Source: Liolophura sinensis | Taxonomy: Eukaryota > Mollusca > Polyplacophora > Chitonida > Chitonidae | Length of the DNA stretch: 64,000 nt | Assembly: GCF_032854445.1 (NCBI RefSeq) | Contig: NC_088304.1 | Coordinates: 1-64,000, forward strand | Direction: 5' to 3' | Shown here: in pieces, positions 1 through 11,339 of the stretch | Numbering within the stretch: position 1 is the first letter of the stretch | How the letters are laid out: the number at the start of each line of letters is the position of its first letter | The notes under the pieces: model-generated | What the model saw: only the letters and a program-made list of their open reading frames with translations | The model's database searches: none | Told to the model about the DNA's origin: nothing | Program-made: the position numbers and the translations under genes

Positions 1-205
1 CTAACCCCTAACCCTAACCCCTAACCCTAAACCCAAACCCTAACCTAACCCAACCCTAACCCTAACCCTAACCCTAACCCTAACCCTAACCCTAACCCTA
101 ACCCTAACCCTAACCCTAACCTAACCCTAACCCTAACCCTAACCCTAACCCTAACCCTAACCCTAACCCTAACCCTAACCCTAACCTAACCCTAACCCAA
201 CCCCT
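1..205. repeat. Terminal telomeric array (CCCTAA)n
   Basis: Near-perfect CCCTAA hexamers with a few CTAACC and CCCCTAA variants fill the first 205 bases. The C-rich strand reads 5' to 3' from base 1, the polarity expected at the left end of a chromosome whose G-rich strand runs outward. The vertebrate-type TTAGGG repeat is also used by most lophotrochozoans. The imperfect first 50 bases may be sequencing noise at the tip. Confidence 0.95.
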
Positions 206-840
206 AATTAGGGACATTTGCCCTCCGCACCACTTTACAAGGTCACAGGTTTCTTTGACCTCTGACCCTTGGGTTTTTTTTTAAGAATTTCGAGCCGCGT
301 TCTCGTATTTTCTCGCGCGAATTGACGTGGTTTTGCATATAACGCTACCGGATATTTAAAATTCTTTTAAGTTTTGGCTGGGCACATCATTAAAATTTTG
401 TTTTTTGCTTAAAATACCACTAAGATTTTAATGTTTTTTACTCCTTTTTACTCGACTAAGGGTTTTACAAAGTGCTCTTTAATCTAACGCCAAAACGCGG
501 CGGATTTGCGACAATTGGTTGTAAAGTTGGTGCGGTAGCGTGGTTAGAAGGATTTTGAGCGCACAAACGGCGTTCGATGTTTTTCATAGACTACACCTTA
601 AACCATTTAACTTTTCAGGAAAACATTTGCACATTTCATACCCATTTGTAAACCTGGTGCGGAGATGTGTAAAGTTGGGATTTTCGTGACTATTTTTCGC
701 ACCAGGTTTACAAACCTCTGCACAAGTTTACCAACGTGGATTTTTTTCATTTCAAACTACTTTTCCACCTTCCACTGTTACAAAAATGTCTCTCCACCAC
801 TACCAACATCCCTCTAAGTCAAATTACTTCCAAATTTAAC
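206..840. other. Subtelomeric non-coding block
   Basis: No convincing reading frame is present. The stretch contains decayed copies of a motif around TGTAAAGTTGGTGCGG (about 519-535 and 640-735, in both orientations). The same motif is abundant at 15595-15945, just inside the second telomeric array. The rest is AT-rich and featureless to me. Confidence 0.6.
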
Positions 841-842
841 TG

Positions 843-1026
843 TATGTATGTATATATGTATGTATGTATATATGTATTTATGTATATATGTATTTGTGTA
901 TATATGTATGTCTGTATTTATGTATGTATGTGTGTATGTATGTATATATGTATTTCTGTATATATGTATTTGTGCATATATGTATTTGTGTATGTATGTA
1001 TGTATTTATGTATGTATGTGTGTGTG

Positions 1027-1057
<31 letters not shown>

Positions 1058-1142
1058 GTGTGTATGTATGTAAGTGTGTTTGTATGTATGTATATATGTA
1101 TTTGTGTATATATGTATTTGTGTATATATGTATGTATGTATG

Positions 1143-1176
<34 letters not shown>

Positions 1177-1293
1177 TGTATGTATGTATGTATGTATGTA
1201 TGTATGTATGTATGTATGTATGTATGTATGAATGTATGTATGTATGTATGTATGTATGTATGTATGTATGTATGTTTGTATGTATGTATGTAA
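843..1293. repeat. TATG microsatellite
   Basis: A tetranucleotide array of TATG/GTAT with interspersed TATATATGTATTTGTG variants. All long reading frames here translate to Met-Tyr-Val-Cys or Thr-Tyr-Ile-His repeats and are artefacts of the repeat. Confidence 0.95.
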
Positions 1294-1319
1294 GGATATG
1301 ACAAGCATGTTTTGGACCC

Positions 1320-2800
1320 ATTTTCCGGTTAAAACATAGGGCCCATGTTTTTAGATAGCCCCATTGTTAAAGCAATGGGGCCCATGTTATTAAATAGGGG
1401 GTCAGAAACTCTTTTTCCCTGACTGACCTCAAATTTTAATACCAGGGGTAATTGAGGTCGTAGATCACGAATCCGAGGTCAGAATTGAATATTACTTCGA
1501 CCTTGACCTTCAAAATGACGATGGAATCATTCAGACTTCATTTTCGAAGTCAAGATTGATTTGAAGTTTAAAAGCAACCTCGGATTCGTAATCTACGACC
1601 TGGATTACCTTTGGTAATAAAGTTTGAGGTCAATCGGAGACAAAAAATTTTCCCGCCATTTTTAAACCATAAGGTTAACATTGGGTCAAAAAATAGGTGC
1701 ATCACTTTTTTTCTCCGATTGACCTAAAAATTTCATACAGGGGGTAATCGAGGTCGGAGATCACGAATATGAGGTCAGTTTTGACCCCAACCTCCATCTT
1801 TACTTTTAAATCGGCGGTCAAAATTTGATTTCGAATTCGAAAATTTTTTTAAAAATCCCTTCTTAACCTATGACCTTTATCTTTTGATATGTCATGACCG
1901 CATGACCTTGACATCGATTCATTACCTTTTCAATGACTTTTAATCCACCATCTACTTTGCAGATAGTACATTCCAAATGCACTGTCTAAAAAGTATATCA
2001 GAGGTCAAAGGTCAATAACAAGGTCATGTTTCAACGAAGAGATTACGTCGTCATCAGGTGTCAAAAGGTCAAGATCCTAACTTTATCGGCAAATTTTTAA
2101 AGAATTTTCAAAGTGGGATTTAAAATTTTGATCGAATTTTTAGAGGTCAAGGTCGAGGTCGAGGTCGGATCCAACCTCAGATTCGTCATCCTCGATCTCG
2201 AATACCTTTCAGGACATCACGTTTTTGGGCAACTTCCGGGGCATTCCCCTTTCCAACACAAACCCTAGCTCTATCCCTAGGCATGTACATAAAAAGGGGT
2301 CGTTGACCTTGATCGCGGCGACCCCCGACCTTGACCTTCGAATATGTTTGGTCCTTGACTCCCATGGGTGTCAGTACCAAATTTGGTCCAAATCGAACGG
2401 TAAATAAAAATTTTGGATGTTTGGAGTGGCCTTTCAGACCGACCCCTTGTTCACGGGCATATTAACAACACTGTCTTGTTTGTCAGACTGGCACTGTGAG
2501 ACCAATTTTTGGTCGATCCGGCCCAAATTTTACACACACCTAGATCTCGGTGAGAGATTTCCAATGGTACCAAATTTCACCGGCTGAGTCCAATTTTCGG
2601 CCATTTTTGGGCGGGTGATCTTTTTTCAGGTCGGCCATTTTGAATTTCGGCCTTTTGTAATGGGCGGATCGGACCGGAAGTGGATTCTACCTTTGGGTAA
2701 TCGAGGTCGCAGCTCTCGAATCCGAGGTCAAATTTGACCTTGAATTTGACCTTGACCTAGAAATTCAAAGTTATGCCGTTTGACCTAAAACGAATCGTGT
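1320..2800. repeat. Subtelomeric AGGTCA-rich repeat block
   Basis: Non-coding DNA dense in GAGGTC, AGGTCA and their complements. A perfect direct repeat AGGTCA-A-AGGTCA lies at 2002-2014, with another AGGTCA at 2021-2026. The 1330-1640 part is related, in inverted orientation, to the 938-bp tandem units at 9330-11300 (shared phrases include GATCTACGACCT and AACATGGGCCCCATTGC). Short frames such as 2225-2407 have no family signature. Confidence 0.7.
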
Positions 2801-3064
2801 GAGAAGTGCGTGGAGGTCACGCTCCTAGTTACCAATGGACGCCCCAATGACTTTACATTCGATCTAGACTTTGATCTTTGATCTGTGTGCTATACTTTTT
2901 TTTTTAAATGGTACATTCGGAATGGGATATCCAAACAGTGGGTCAAAGTTCTCAGATCAGCAAAGATGCCGTGGAACGACTGCCAGGTATTCAGGCCATC
3001 ACATATTCATACATAAAGATCGTCAGTGAAATGGACGATTTTATATGATTTTTTAAAATCTGTG

Positions 3065-4354
3065 ATAACGTTGACTGTACCAGAGTTGTCTCCCTTTCTG
3101 TGTTAAGAGATAGGCTGAATGACGGCAAGTGATTGAACGGTGATTAGGGCCTTAGTTACCCATGGAATTGGTTGAATTTTGACAGGTTGAGTGAGTTTGG
3201 TAGAATTGCAAGGAGTTGAAACTGAGTATGAACTAATTTAGTGCCGTTTCTGTAGGAAATGAGCTATATATTCAGGGGTGGATAAAGGTGGGTGGTGTCG
3301 TGTCGAGTTCCGTATTCCGTTAATTCCATTCCGATGGTGCTGAAATTTAACAGCTAAGTAGACAACTAATTGTGCCAGATACCTACGGAGTGCTATGGAA
3401 CTGAGATGAGCAGATGATGAGTACAGTGTGTTAGAATGTGAATATGTCGGGAATCTGGAAATGTGGGGAATGTGTCGAACTGCCAATCCCTCTTCGCCTA
3501 TGCAGAATACGGGGAAGTGTCACAGATTTGTGACCGAAGAGTGATTATGATGTATGTGTGGGTGTTGAAGGTTGACTGTAGTGGAATTTGTGGCTAGTGT
3601 GGGAGTAGTGTAATTTGGCTGTCGGGAATTTGTGGCCGATGTGCGACTTGTGGTGTGTGAATGTATGGTAAAGTGCCGCTGATGTGCGACATATACTCTC
3701 GGAATTTGGGGAATCGGGGATGTATGTACGTATGTATGTATGTATGTATGTATGTATGTATGTATGTATGTATGTATGCAAGTATGTATGTATCTATGGA
3801 TATGACAAGCATGAAGTTGCAAAAGTGCATCCCTACATGTGTAGATATTATGTAAAAGAGGTGGCGTGATACCCGGATCGAATCCTGCCTTGGGATGTGT
3901 ACCTCTGTTTTTGCAACTTGAAGACCTTGGTGTCCAGATTCCCCACATATTCACATTCTAACACACTGTACTCATCATCTGCTCATCTCAGTTCCATAGC
4001 ACTCCGTAGGTATCTGGCACAATTAGTTGTCTACTTAGCTGTTAAATTTCAGCACCATCGGAAAGGAATTAACGGAATACGGAACTCGACACGACACCAC
4101 CCACCTTTATCCACCCCTGAATATATAGCCCATTTCAAACAGAACAGCACTAAATTACGCCAATTAGCCCCTTCAACTCATTGCAATTCCACCAAACTCA
4201 CTCAGATGGTAGAACCCTACCTTTGGTAATCACCTGTCAAAATTCAACCAATTCCATGGGTAACTAAGGCCCTAATCAACGTCAAATCACTTGCCGTCAT
4301 TAGGCCTAGCGCTTAACACAGGAGGGGAGACAACTCTGGTACCGTCGACGTTAT
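3065..4354. repeat. Foldback element: about 400-bp arms in inverted repeat
   Basis: Left arm 3065-3458 and right arm 3934-4354 are reverse complements with small differences (TGTACCAGAGTTGTCTCCC on the left, GGGAGACAACTCTGGTACC on the right). The about 475-bp loop holds a TATG microsatellite at 3719-3782. No transposase is encoded, so this is a non-autonomous foldback or a hairpin product of rearrangement. Pieces of the right arm recur inside the satellite at 6228-6583, 8125-8480 and 12150-12507. Confidence 0.8.
3719..3782. repeat. TATG microsatellite in the foldback loop
   Basis: A short run of TATG/GTAT tetramers lies in the loop between the arms of the foldback. Confidence 0.9.
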
Positions 4355-6227
4355 TATTTGCACATCCACTATTCCATTTATTATTTCATGACACCCTTAA
4401 TTTTACACACACAACATTCAAAATTGACATGCTTAATAAGCAATGTATGTAGATTATTCACAACCAATCAGAAGTTCCATAACAAAATTTGAAAAAAGTA
4501 TTTGGTGGGGGAAACTATGTGTCATACCTGTATTTTAAGGTTGAGGGGTGCACAGGTAAATTCAGATCTGGAGATGATCCCTTTAAATTCACACACACGC
4601 CATTCAAAACCGGCATGCTCAATCAACAATGCATGTACATTACTCCCAAACAAACAGCAGTTCGATAAGACTTTTAGAAAAAATTTTATGGAGGGACAAG
4701 TATGTGTCCTACCTCCATTTCGAGGTTGACAGATGCAAATATGCATACAGATTTGGACACAATTTCTTTATTTTCACACACACACCATTCTAAATTCACA
4801 TGCTCAATCAGCGATGCATGTAGATTATTCACAAATAACCAGAATTTGGATAAAAAATTTTTAAGAAAATATTTGTTGGGGGAAACTATGTGTCATACCT
4901 GTATTTCAATGTTGAGGCGTGCAAATCTGCATTCAGATTTGAATACCATTCCTTTAATTTTACACACACACTATTCAAAACTGCCATGCTCAATCAGCAA
5001 TGCATGTACATTACTCCCAAACAAACAGCAGTTCGATAAGATTTTTAGAAAAAATTTTATGGAGGGACAAGTATGTGTCCTACCTCCATTTCGAGGTTGA
5101 CCGATGCAAATATGCATACAGATTTGGACACAATTTCTTTAATTTCACACACACACCATTCTAAATTCACATGCTCAATCAGCGATGCATGTAGATTATT
5201 CACAAATAACCAGAATTTGGATAAAAAATTTTTAAGAAAATATTTGTTGGGGGAAACTATGTGTCATACCTGTATTTCAATGTTGAGGCGTGCAAATCTG
5301 CATTCAGATTTGTATACCATTCCTTTAATTTTACACACACACTATTCAAAACTGCCATGCTCAATCAGCAATGCATGTACATTACTCCCAAACAAACAGC
5401 AGTTCGATAAGACTTTTAGAAAAAATTTTATGGAGGGACAAGTATGTGTCCTACCTCCATTTCGAGGTTGACCGATGCAAATATGCATACAGATTTGGAC
5501 ACAATTTCTTTAATTTCACACACACACCATTCTAAATTCACATGCTCAATCAGCGATGCATGTAGATTATTCACAAATAACCAGAATTTGGATAAAAAAT
5601 TTTTAAGAAAATATTTGTTGGGGGAAACTATGTGTCATACCTGTATTTCAATGTTGAGGCGTGCAAATCTGCATTCAGATTTGTATACCATTCCTTTAAT
5701 TTTACACACACACTATTCAAAACTGCCATGCTCAATCAGCAATGCATGTACATTACTCCCAAACAAACAGCAGTTCGATAAGATTTTTAGAAAAAATTTT
5801 ATGGAGGGACAAGTATGTGTCCTACCTCCATTTCGAGGTTGACCGATGCAAATATGCATACAGATTTGGACACAATTTCTTTAATTTCACACACACACCA
5901 GTCTAAATTCACATGCTCAATCAGCGATGCATGTAGATTATTCACAAATAACCAGAATTTGGATAAAAAATTTTTAAGAAAATATTTGTTGGGGGAAACT
6001 ATGTGTCATACCTGTATTTCAAAGTTGAAGGTGCAAATCTGCATACAGATTTGGATATGATTCCTTTAATTTTACACACACACCATTCCAACTTGGCATG
6101 CTCAATCAGCAATGCATGTAGATTATTCACAAATAACTAGAAGTTGGATAAAAAAATTTTAAGAAAATATTTGTGGGGGAAATCTATTTCTCAACCTAGG
6201 CCTTTAATGTTAACGGTTCACAATGTG

Positions 6228-6583
6228 CAGCACTAAATTACGCCAATTAGCCCCTTCAACTCATTGCAAATCCACCAAACTCACACAGATGGTAGAACAT
6301 TACTTTTGGTAATCACCTGTCAAAATTCAACCAATTCCATGGGTAACTAAGGCCATAATCACCGTCCAATCACTTGCCTTCATTAGGCCTACTGCTTAAC
6401 ACAGGAGGGGAGACAACTCTGGTACAGTCGACGTTTTTATTTACTCATCCACTTTTTCTTTTATTATTTCATGACACCTTTTATTTCACACACACAACAT
6501 TCAAAATTGACACGCTCAATCAGCAATGCATGTAAATTATTCTTAACTAATCAGAAGTTCTATAACCATTTGTAAAACATTAT
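6228..6583. repeat. Foldback-arm spacer inside satellite, copy 1
   Basis: A 356-bp insert begins CAGCACTAAATTACGCCAAT and contains the GGGAGACAACTCTGG end, matching the right arm of the foldback at 3934-4354. The same insert lies 1,897 bp downstream, so it was amplified with the satellite. Confidence 0.8.
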
Positions 6584-8124
6584 TTGGTGGGGGAAACTAT
6601 GTGTCATACCTGTATTTTAATGTTAATGGGTGCAAAACAGCAATTAGATTTGGACATAATTCCTTTAATTTCACACACATACCATTCAAAACTGGCATGC
6701 TCAATCAGCAATGCATGTAGATTATTCATAAATAACCAGAATTTGGATAAAAAATTTTTAAGAAAATATTTGTTGGGGGAAACTATGTGTCATACCTGTA
6801 TTTCAATGTTGAGGCGTGCAAATCTGCATTCAGATTTGTATACCATTCCTTTAATTTTACACACACACTATTCAAAACTGCCATGCTCAATCAGCAATGC
6901 ATGTACATTACTCCCAAACAAACAGCAGTTCGATAAGAGTTTTAGAAAAAATTTTATGGAGGGACAAGTATGTGTCCTACCTCCATTTCGAGGTTGACCG
7001 ATGCAAATATGCATACAGATTTAGACACAATTTCTTTAATTTCACACACACATCATTCTAAATTCACATGCTCAATCAGCGATGCATGTAGATTATTCAC
7101 AAATAACCAGAATTTGGATAAAAAATTTTTAAGAAAATATTTGTTGGGGGAAACTATGTGTCATACCTGTATTTCAATGTTGAGGCGTGCAAATCTGCAT
7201 TCAGATTTGTATACCATTCCTTTAATTTTACACACACACTATTCAAAACTGCCATGCTCAATCAGCAATGCATGTACATTACTCCCAAACAAACAGCAGT
7301 TCGATAAGATTTTTAGAAAAAATTTTATGGAGGGACAAGTATGTGTCCTACCTCCATTTCGAGGTTGACCGATGCAAATATGCATACAGATTTGGACACA
7401 ATTTCTTTAATTTCACACACACACCAGTCTAAATTCACATGCTCAATCAGCGATGCATGTAGATTATTCACAAATAACCAGAATTTGGATAAAAAATTTT
7501 TAAGAAAATATTTGTTGGGGGAAACTATGTGTCATACCTGTATTTCAATGTTGAGGCGTGCAAATCTGCATTCAGATTTGTATACCATTCCTTTAATTTT
7601 ACACACACACTATTCAAAACTGCCATGCTCAATCAGCAATGCATGTACATTACTCCCAAACAAACAGCAGTTCGATAAGACTTTTAGAAAAAAATTTATG
7701 GAGGGACAAGTATGTGTCCTACCTCCATTTCGAGGTTGACCGATGCAAATATGCATACAGATTTGGACACAATTTCTTTAATTTCACACACACACCATTC
7801 TAAATTCACATGCTCAATCAGCGATGCATGTAGATTATTCACAAATAACCAGAATTTGGATAAAAAATTTTTAAGAAAATATTTGTTGGGGGAAACTATG
7901 TGTCATACCTGTATTTCAAAGTTGAAGGTGCAAATCTGCATACAGATTTGGATATGATTCCTTTAATTTTACACACACACCATTCCAACTTGGCATGCTC
8001 AATCAGCAATGCATGTAGATTATTCACAAATAACTAGAAGTTGGATAAAAAAATTTTAAGAAAATATTTGTGGGGGAAATCTATTTCTCAACCTAGGCCT
8101 TTAATGTTAACGGTTCACAATGTG

Positions 8125-8480
8125 CAGCACTAAATTACGCCAATTAGCCCCTTCAACTCATTGCAAATCCACCAAACTCACACAGATGGTAGAACATTAC
8201 CTTTGGTAATCACCTGTCAAAATTCAACCAATTCCATGGGTAACTAAGGCCATAATCACCGTCCAATCACTTGCCTTCATTAGGCCTACTGCTTAACACA
8301 GAAGGGGAGACAACTCTGGTACAGTCGACGTTTTTATTTACTCATCCACTTTTTCTTTTATTATTTCATGACACCTTTTATTTCACACACACAACATTCA
8401 AAATTGACACGCTCAATCAGCAATGCATGTAGATTATTCTTAACTAATCAGAAGTTCTATAACCATTTGTAAAACATTAT
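8125..8480. repeat. Foldback-arm spacer inside satellite, copy 2
   Basis: Nearly identical to 6228-6583 and exactly 1,897 bp from it at the CAGCACTAAA start, which marks a higher-order satellite unit. Confidence 0.8.
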
Positions 8481-9289
8481 TTGGTGGGGGAAACTATGTG
8501 TCATACCTGTATTTTAATGTTAATGGGTGCAAAACAGCAATTAGATTTGGACATAATTCCTTTAATTTCACACACATACCATTCAAAACTGGCATGCTCA
8601 ATCAGCAATGCATGTAGATTATTCATAAATAACCAGAATTTGGATAAAAAATTTTTAAGAAAATATTTGTTGGGGGAAACTATGTGTCATACCTGTATTT
8701 CAATGTTGAGGCGTGCAAATCTGCATTCAGATTTGTATACCATTCCTTTAATTTTACACACACACTATTCAAAACTGCCATGCTCAATCAGCAATGCATG
8801 TAGATTATTCACAAATAACTAGAAGTTGGATAAAAAAATTTTAAGAAAATATTTGTTGGGGGAAACTATGTGTTATACATGGATTTCAATGTTGATGGGT
8901 GCAAATGTTTATTCAGATCTGGACATGATTGCTTTAATTTTACACACACACCATTCCAACTTGGCATGCTCAATCAGCAATGCATGTAGATTATTTACAA
9001 ATAACTAGAAGTTGGATAAAACAATTTTAAGAAAATATTTGTGGGCGAAATCTATCTCTCATCCCATGCCTTCAATGTTAACGGCTGACAATGTGCATAT
9101 GAATTTGGAAATAACTTCTTTAATTTTACACACACAGCTTTGAAAATTGACGTGGTGAATCAGCAAGGCATCAACTTTATTCACAAATAAATAAGAATTG
9201 GATTAAAAAATTAAAAAAAAAAAATATTAGGGCTAGTGAGCTATCTGCCTTTTTTTGGTTTATGTTACCATCCCTCAAGATCGCATTTT

Positions 9290-11310
9290 GAAGGTCAAGG
9301 TCGAGGTCAAGGTCAGATCTGATCTCGGATTCGTGATCTACGACCTCGATTAGCCCTGGTATCAAAGTTTGAGGTCAGTCAGGGAAAAAGAGTTTCTGAC
9401 CTCTATCTAATAACATGGGCCCCATTGCTTTAACATTGTAGCTATCTAATAACATTGGCCCTATGCTTTAACCTGGAAAATGGGTCCAAAACTTTTTTTT
9501 CTCGATCAACCTCAAACGTTGACTCAAAGGGTAATCAAGGTCGTAGATCACGAATATGAGGTCGGTTTTGACCTCAACTTCCATCTTAACCTTCATAATG
9601 GAGGTTGAAATTTTGACCCCAACTTTGAAAACCTTTCAAAAACTCCCTAACTGACGCACGACCTTGACTTTTTGATATTTAATGCCCCAGGGACCTTTAA
9701 GTTATTTCCTGACCCTGGATTTGATTTTTGCCCTCTGGCCTTTGTTTTAGATAGTACAATCGGAATGCACTATTTGAAAACTAGGTTAAAGATTGGAGAT
9801 AAAATAAAAGGGTATAATTCGACTGTAAAGTCATTGGAGCATTACCTGTCAAAAACTCAAGGTCAAGGATCAATTAGGGATTTGGTTAGAAGTGTTCAAA
9901 GTGAAGGTCAAAATTTCGACCGCCATTTTGAAGGTCAAGGTCAGTGTCAAGGTCAAAACTGACCTCATATTCGTAATCCGTGACCTTGATTACTCCTGAT
10001 ATCAAAATTTGAGGTCAATCGAAGACAAAAAGTTTTCGACCGATTTTTCGCCTAAGGGTACCCCCCCTTTGACAAAAAAATTGGTCCCAAACTTTTTTTC
10101 TCCGATTGACCTGTAAATTTAATACAGGGGGTAATCGAGGTCGTAGATCAAGAATCCGAGGTCAAATTTGATCTTGATTTCGACCTTGACCTCCAAAATG
10201 ACGCTTTACAGATTGAGACTTCATTTTTGAAGTCAAGATTTAGGCAGAGTTCAAAAGTGACCTCGGATTTATGATCTACGACCTCGATTACCCCTGGTAT
10301 CAAAGTTTGAGGTCAGTCAGGGAAAAAGAGTTTCTGACCTCTATCTAATAACATGGGCCCCATTGCTTTAACATTGGAGCTATCTAATAACATTGGCCCT
10401 ATGCTTTAACCTGGAAAATGGGTCCAAAACTTTTTTTTTTCGATCAACCTCAAACGTTGACTCAAAGGGTAATCAAGGTCGTAGATCACGAATATGAGGT
10501 CGGTTTTGACCTCAACTTCCATCTTAACCTTCATAATGGAGGTTGAAATTTTGACCCCAACTTTGAAAACCTTGCAAAAACTCCCTAACTGACGCACGAC
10601 CTTGACTTTTTGATATTTTATGCCCCAGGGACCTTTAAGTTATTTCCTGACCCTGGATTTGATTTTTGCCCTCTGGCCTTTGTTTTAGATAGTACAATCG
10701 GAATGCACTATTTGAAAACTAGGTTAAAGATTGGAGGTAAAATAAAAGGGTATAATTCGACTCTAAAGTCATTGGAGCATTACCTGTCAAAAACTCAAGG
10801 TCAAGGATCAATTAGGGATTTGGTTAGAAGTGTTCAAAGTGAAGGTCAAAATTTCGACCGCCATTTTGAAGGTCAAGGTCAGTGTCAAGGTCAAAACTGA
10901 CCTCATATTCGTAATCTGTGACCTTGATTACTCCTGGTATCAAAATTTGAGGTCAATCGAAGACAAAAAGTTTTCGACCGATTTTTCGCCTAAGGGTACC
11001 CCCTTTGACAAAAAAATTGGTCCCAAACTTTTTTTCTCCGATTGACCTGTAAATTTAATACAGGGGGTAATCGAGGTCGTAGATCAAGAATCCGAGGTCA
11101 AATTTGATCTTGATTTCGACCTTGACCTCCAAAATGACGCTTTACAGATTGAGACTTCATTTTTGAAGTCAAGATTTAGGCAGAGTTCAAAAGTGACCTC
11201 GGATTTATGATCTACGACCTCGATTACCCCTGGTATCAAAGTTTGAGGTCAGTCAGGGAAAAAGAGTTTCTGACCTCTATCTAATAACATTGGCCTCAGT
11301 GCTTTAACAT
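9290..11310. repeat. Two 938-bp tandem units rich in AGGTCA
   Basis: The phrase GAGGTCAGTCAGGGAAAAAG occurs at 9371, 10309 and 11245, giving spacings of 938 and 936 bp: two full units and a partial third. Units contain many TGACCT/AGGTCA hexamers, for example the cluster at 9292-9316. A 96-codon frame is duplicated in both units (9672-9962 and 10610-10900), but it has no recognisable family and is composed largely of repeated GGTCAA. I do not call it a gene. Confidence 0.85.
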
Positions 11311-11339
11311 TGGGGCTATCTAAAAACATAGGCCCATAC

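Larger units (their letters stand above)
4360..9200. repeat. Satellite array with 371-bp dimer units
   Basis: Repeated sequence with two related halves of about 185 bp. One carries CCTACCTCCATTTCGAGGTTGA and TCAATCAGCGATGCATGTAG, the other CATACCTGTATTTCAATGTTGA and TCAATCAGCAATGCATGTACA. Dimer copies start 371 bp apart, for example around 4702, 5073, 5444 and 5815, then 6970, 7341 and 7712. Because 371 is not a multiple of 3, the 132-residue frames in each unit shift frame and are not a protein repeat. The array is interrupted by foldback-derived spacers that repeat at 1,897 bp, so there is a third level of order. Confidence 0.9.

Noticed and set aside
736-1321. Long frames rich in Met-Tyr-Val-Cys or Thr-Tyr-Ile-His
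   Set aside because: They are translations of the TATG microsatellite in different frames and strands, with no codon structure.
9672-10900. Duplicated 96-codon frame
   Set aside because: Part of the 938-bp tandem unit; the C-terminal half is built from GGTCAA repeats and the copies differ too little to judge selection.
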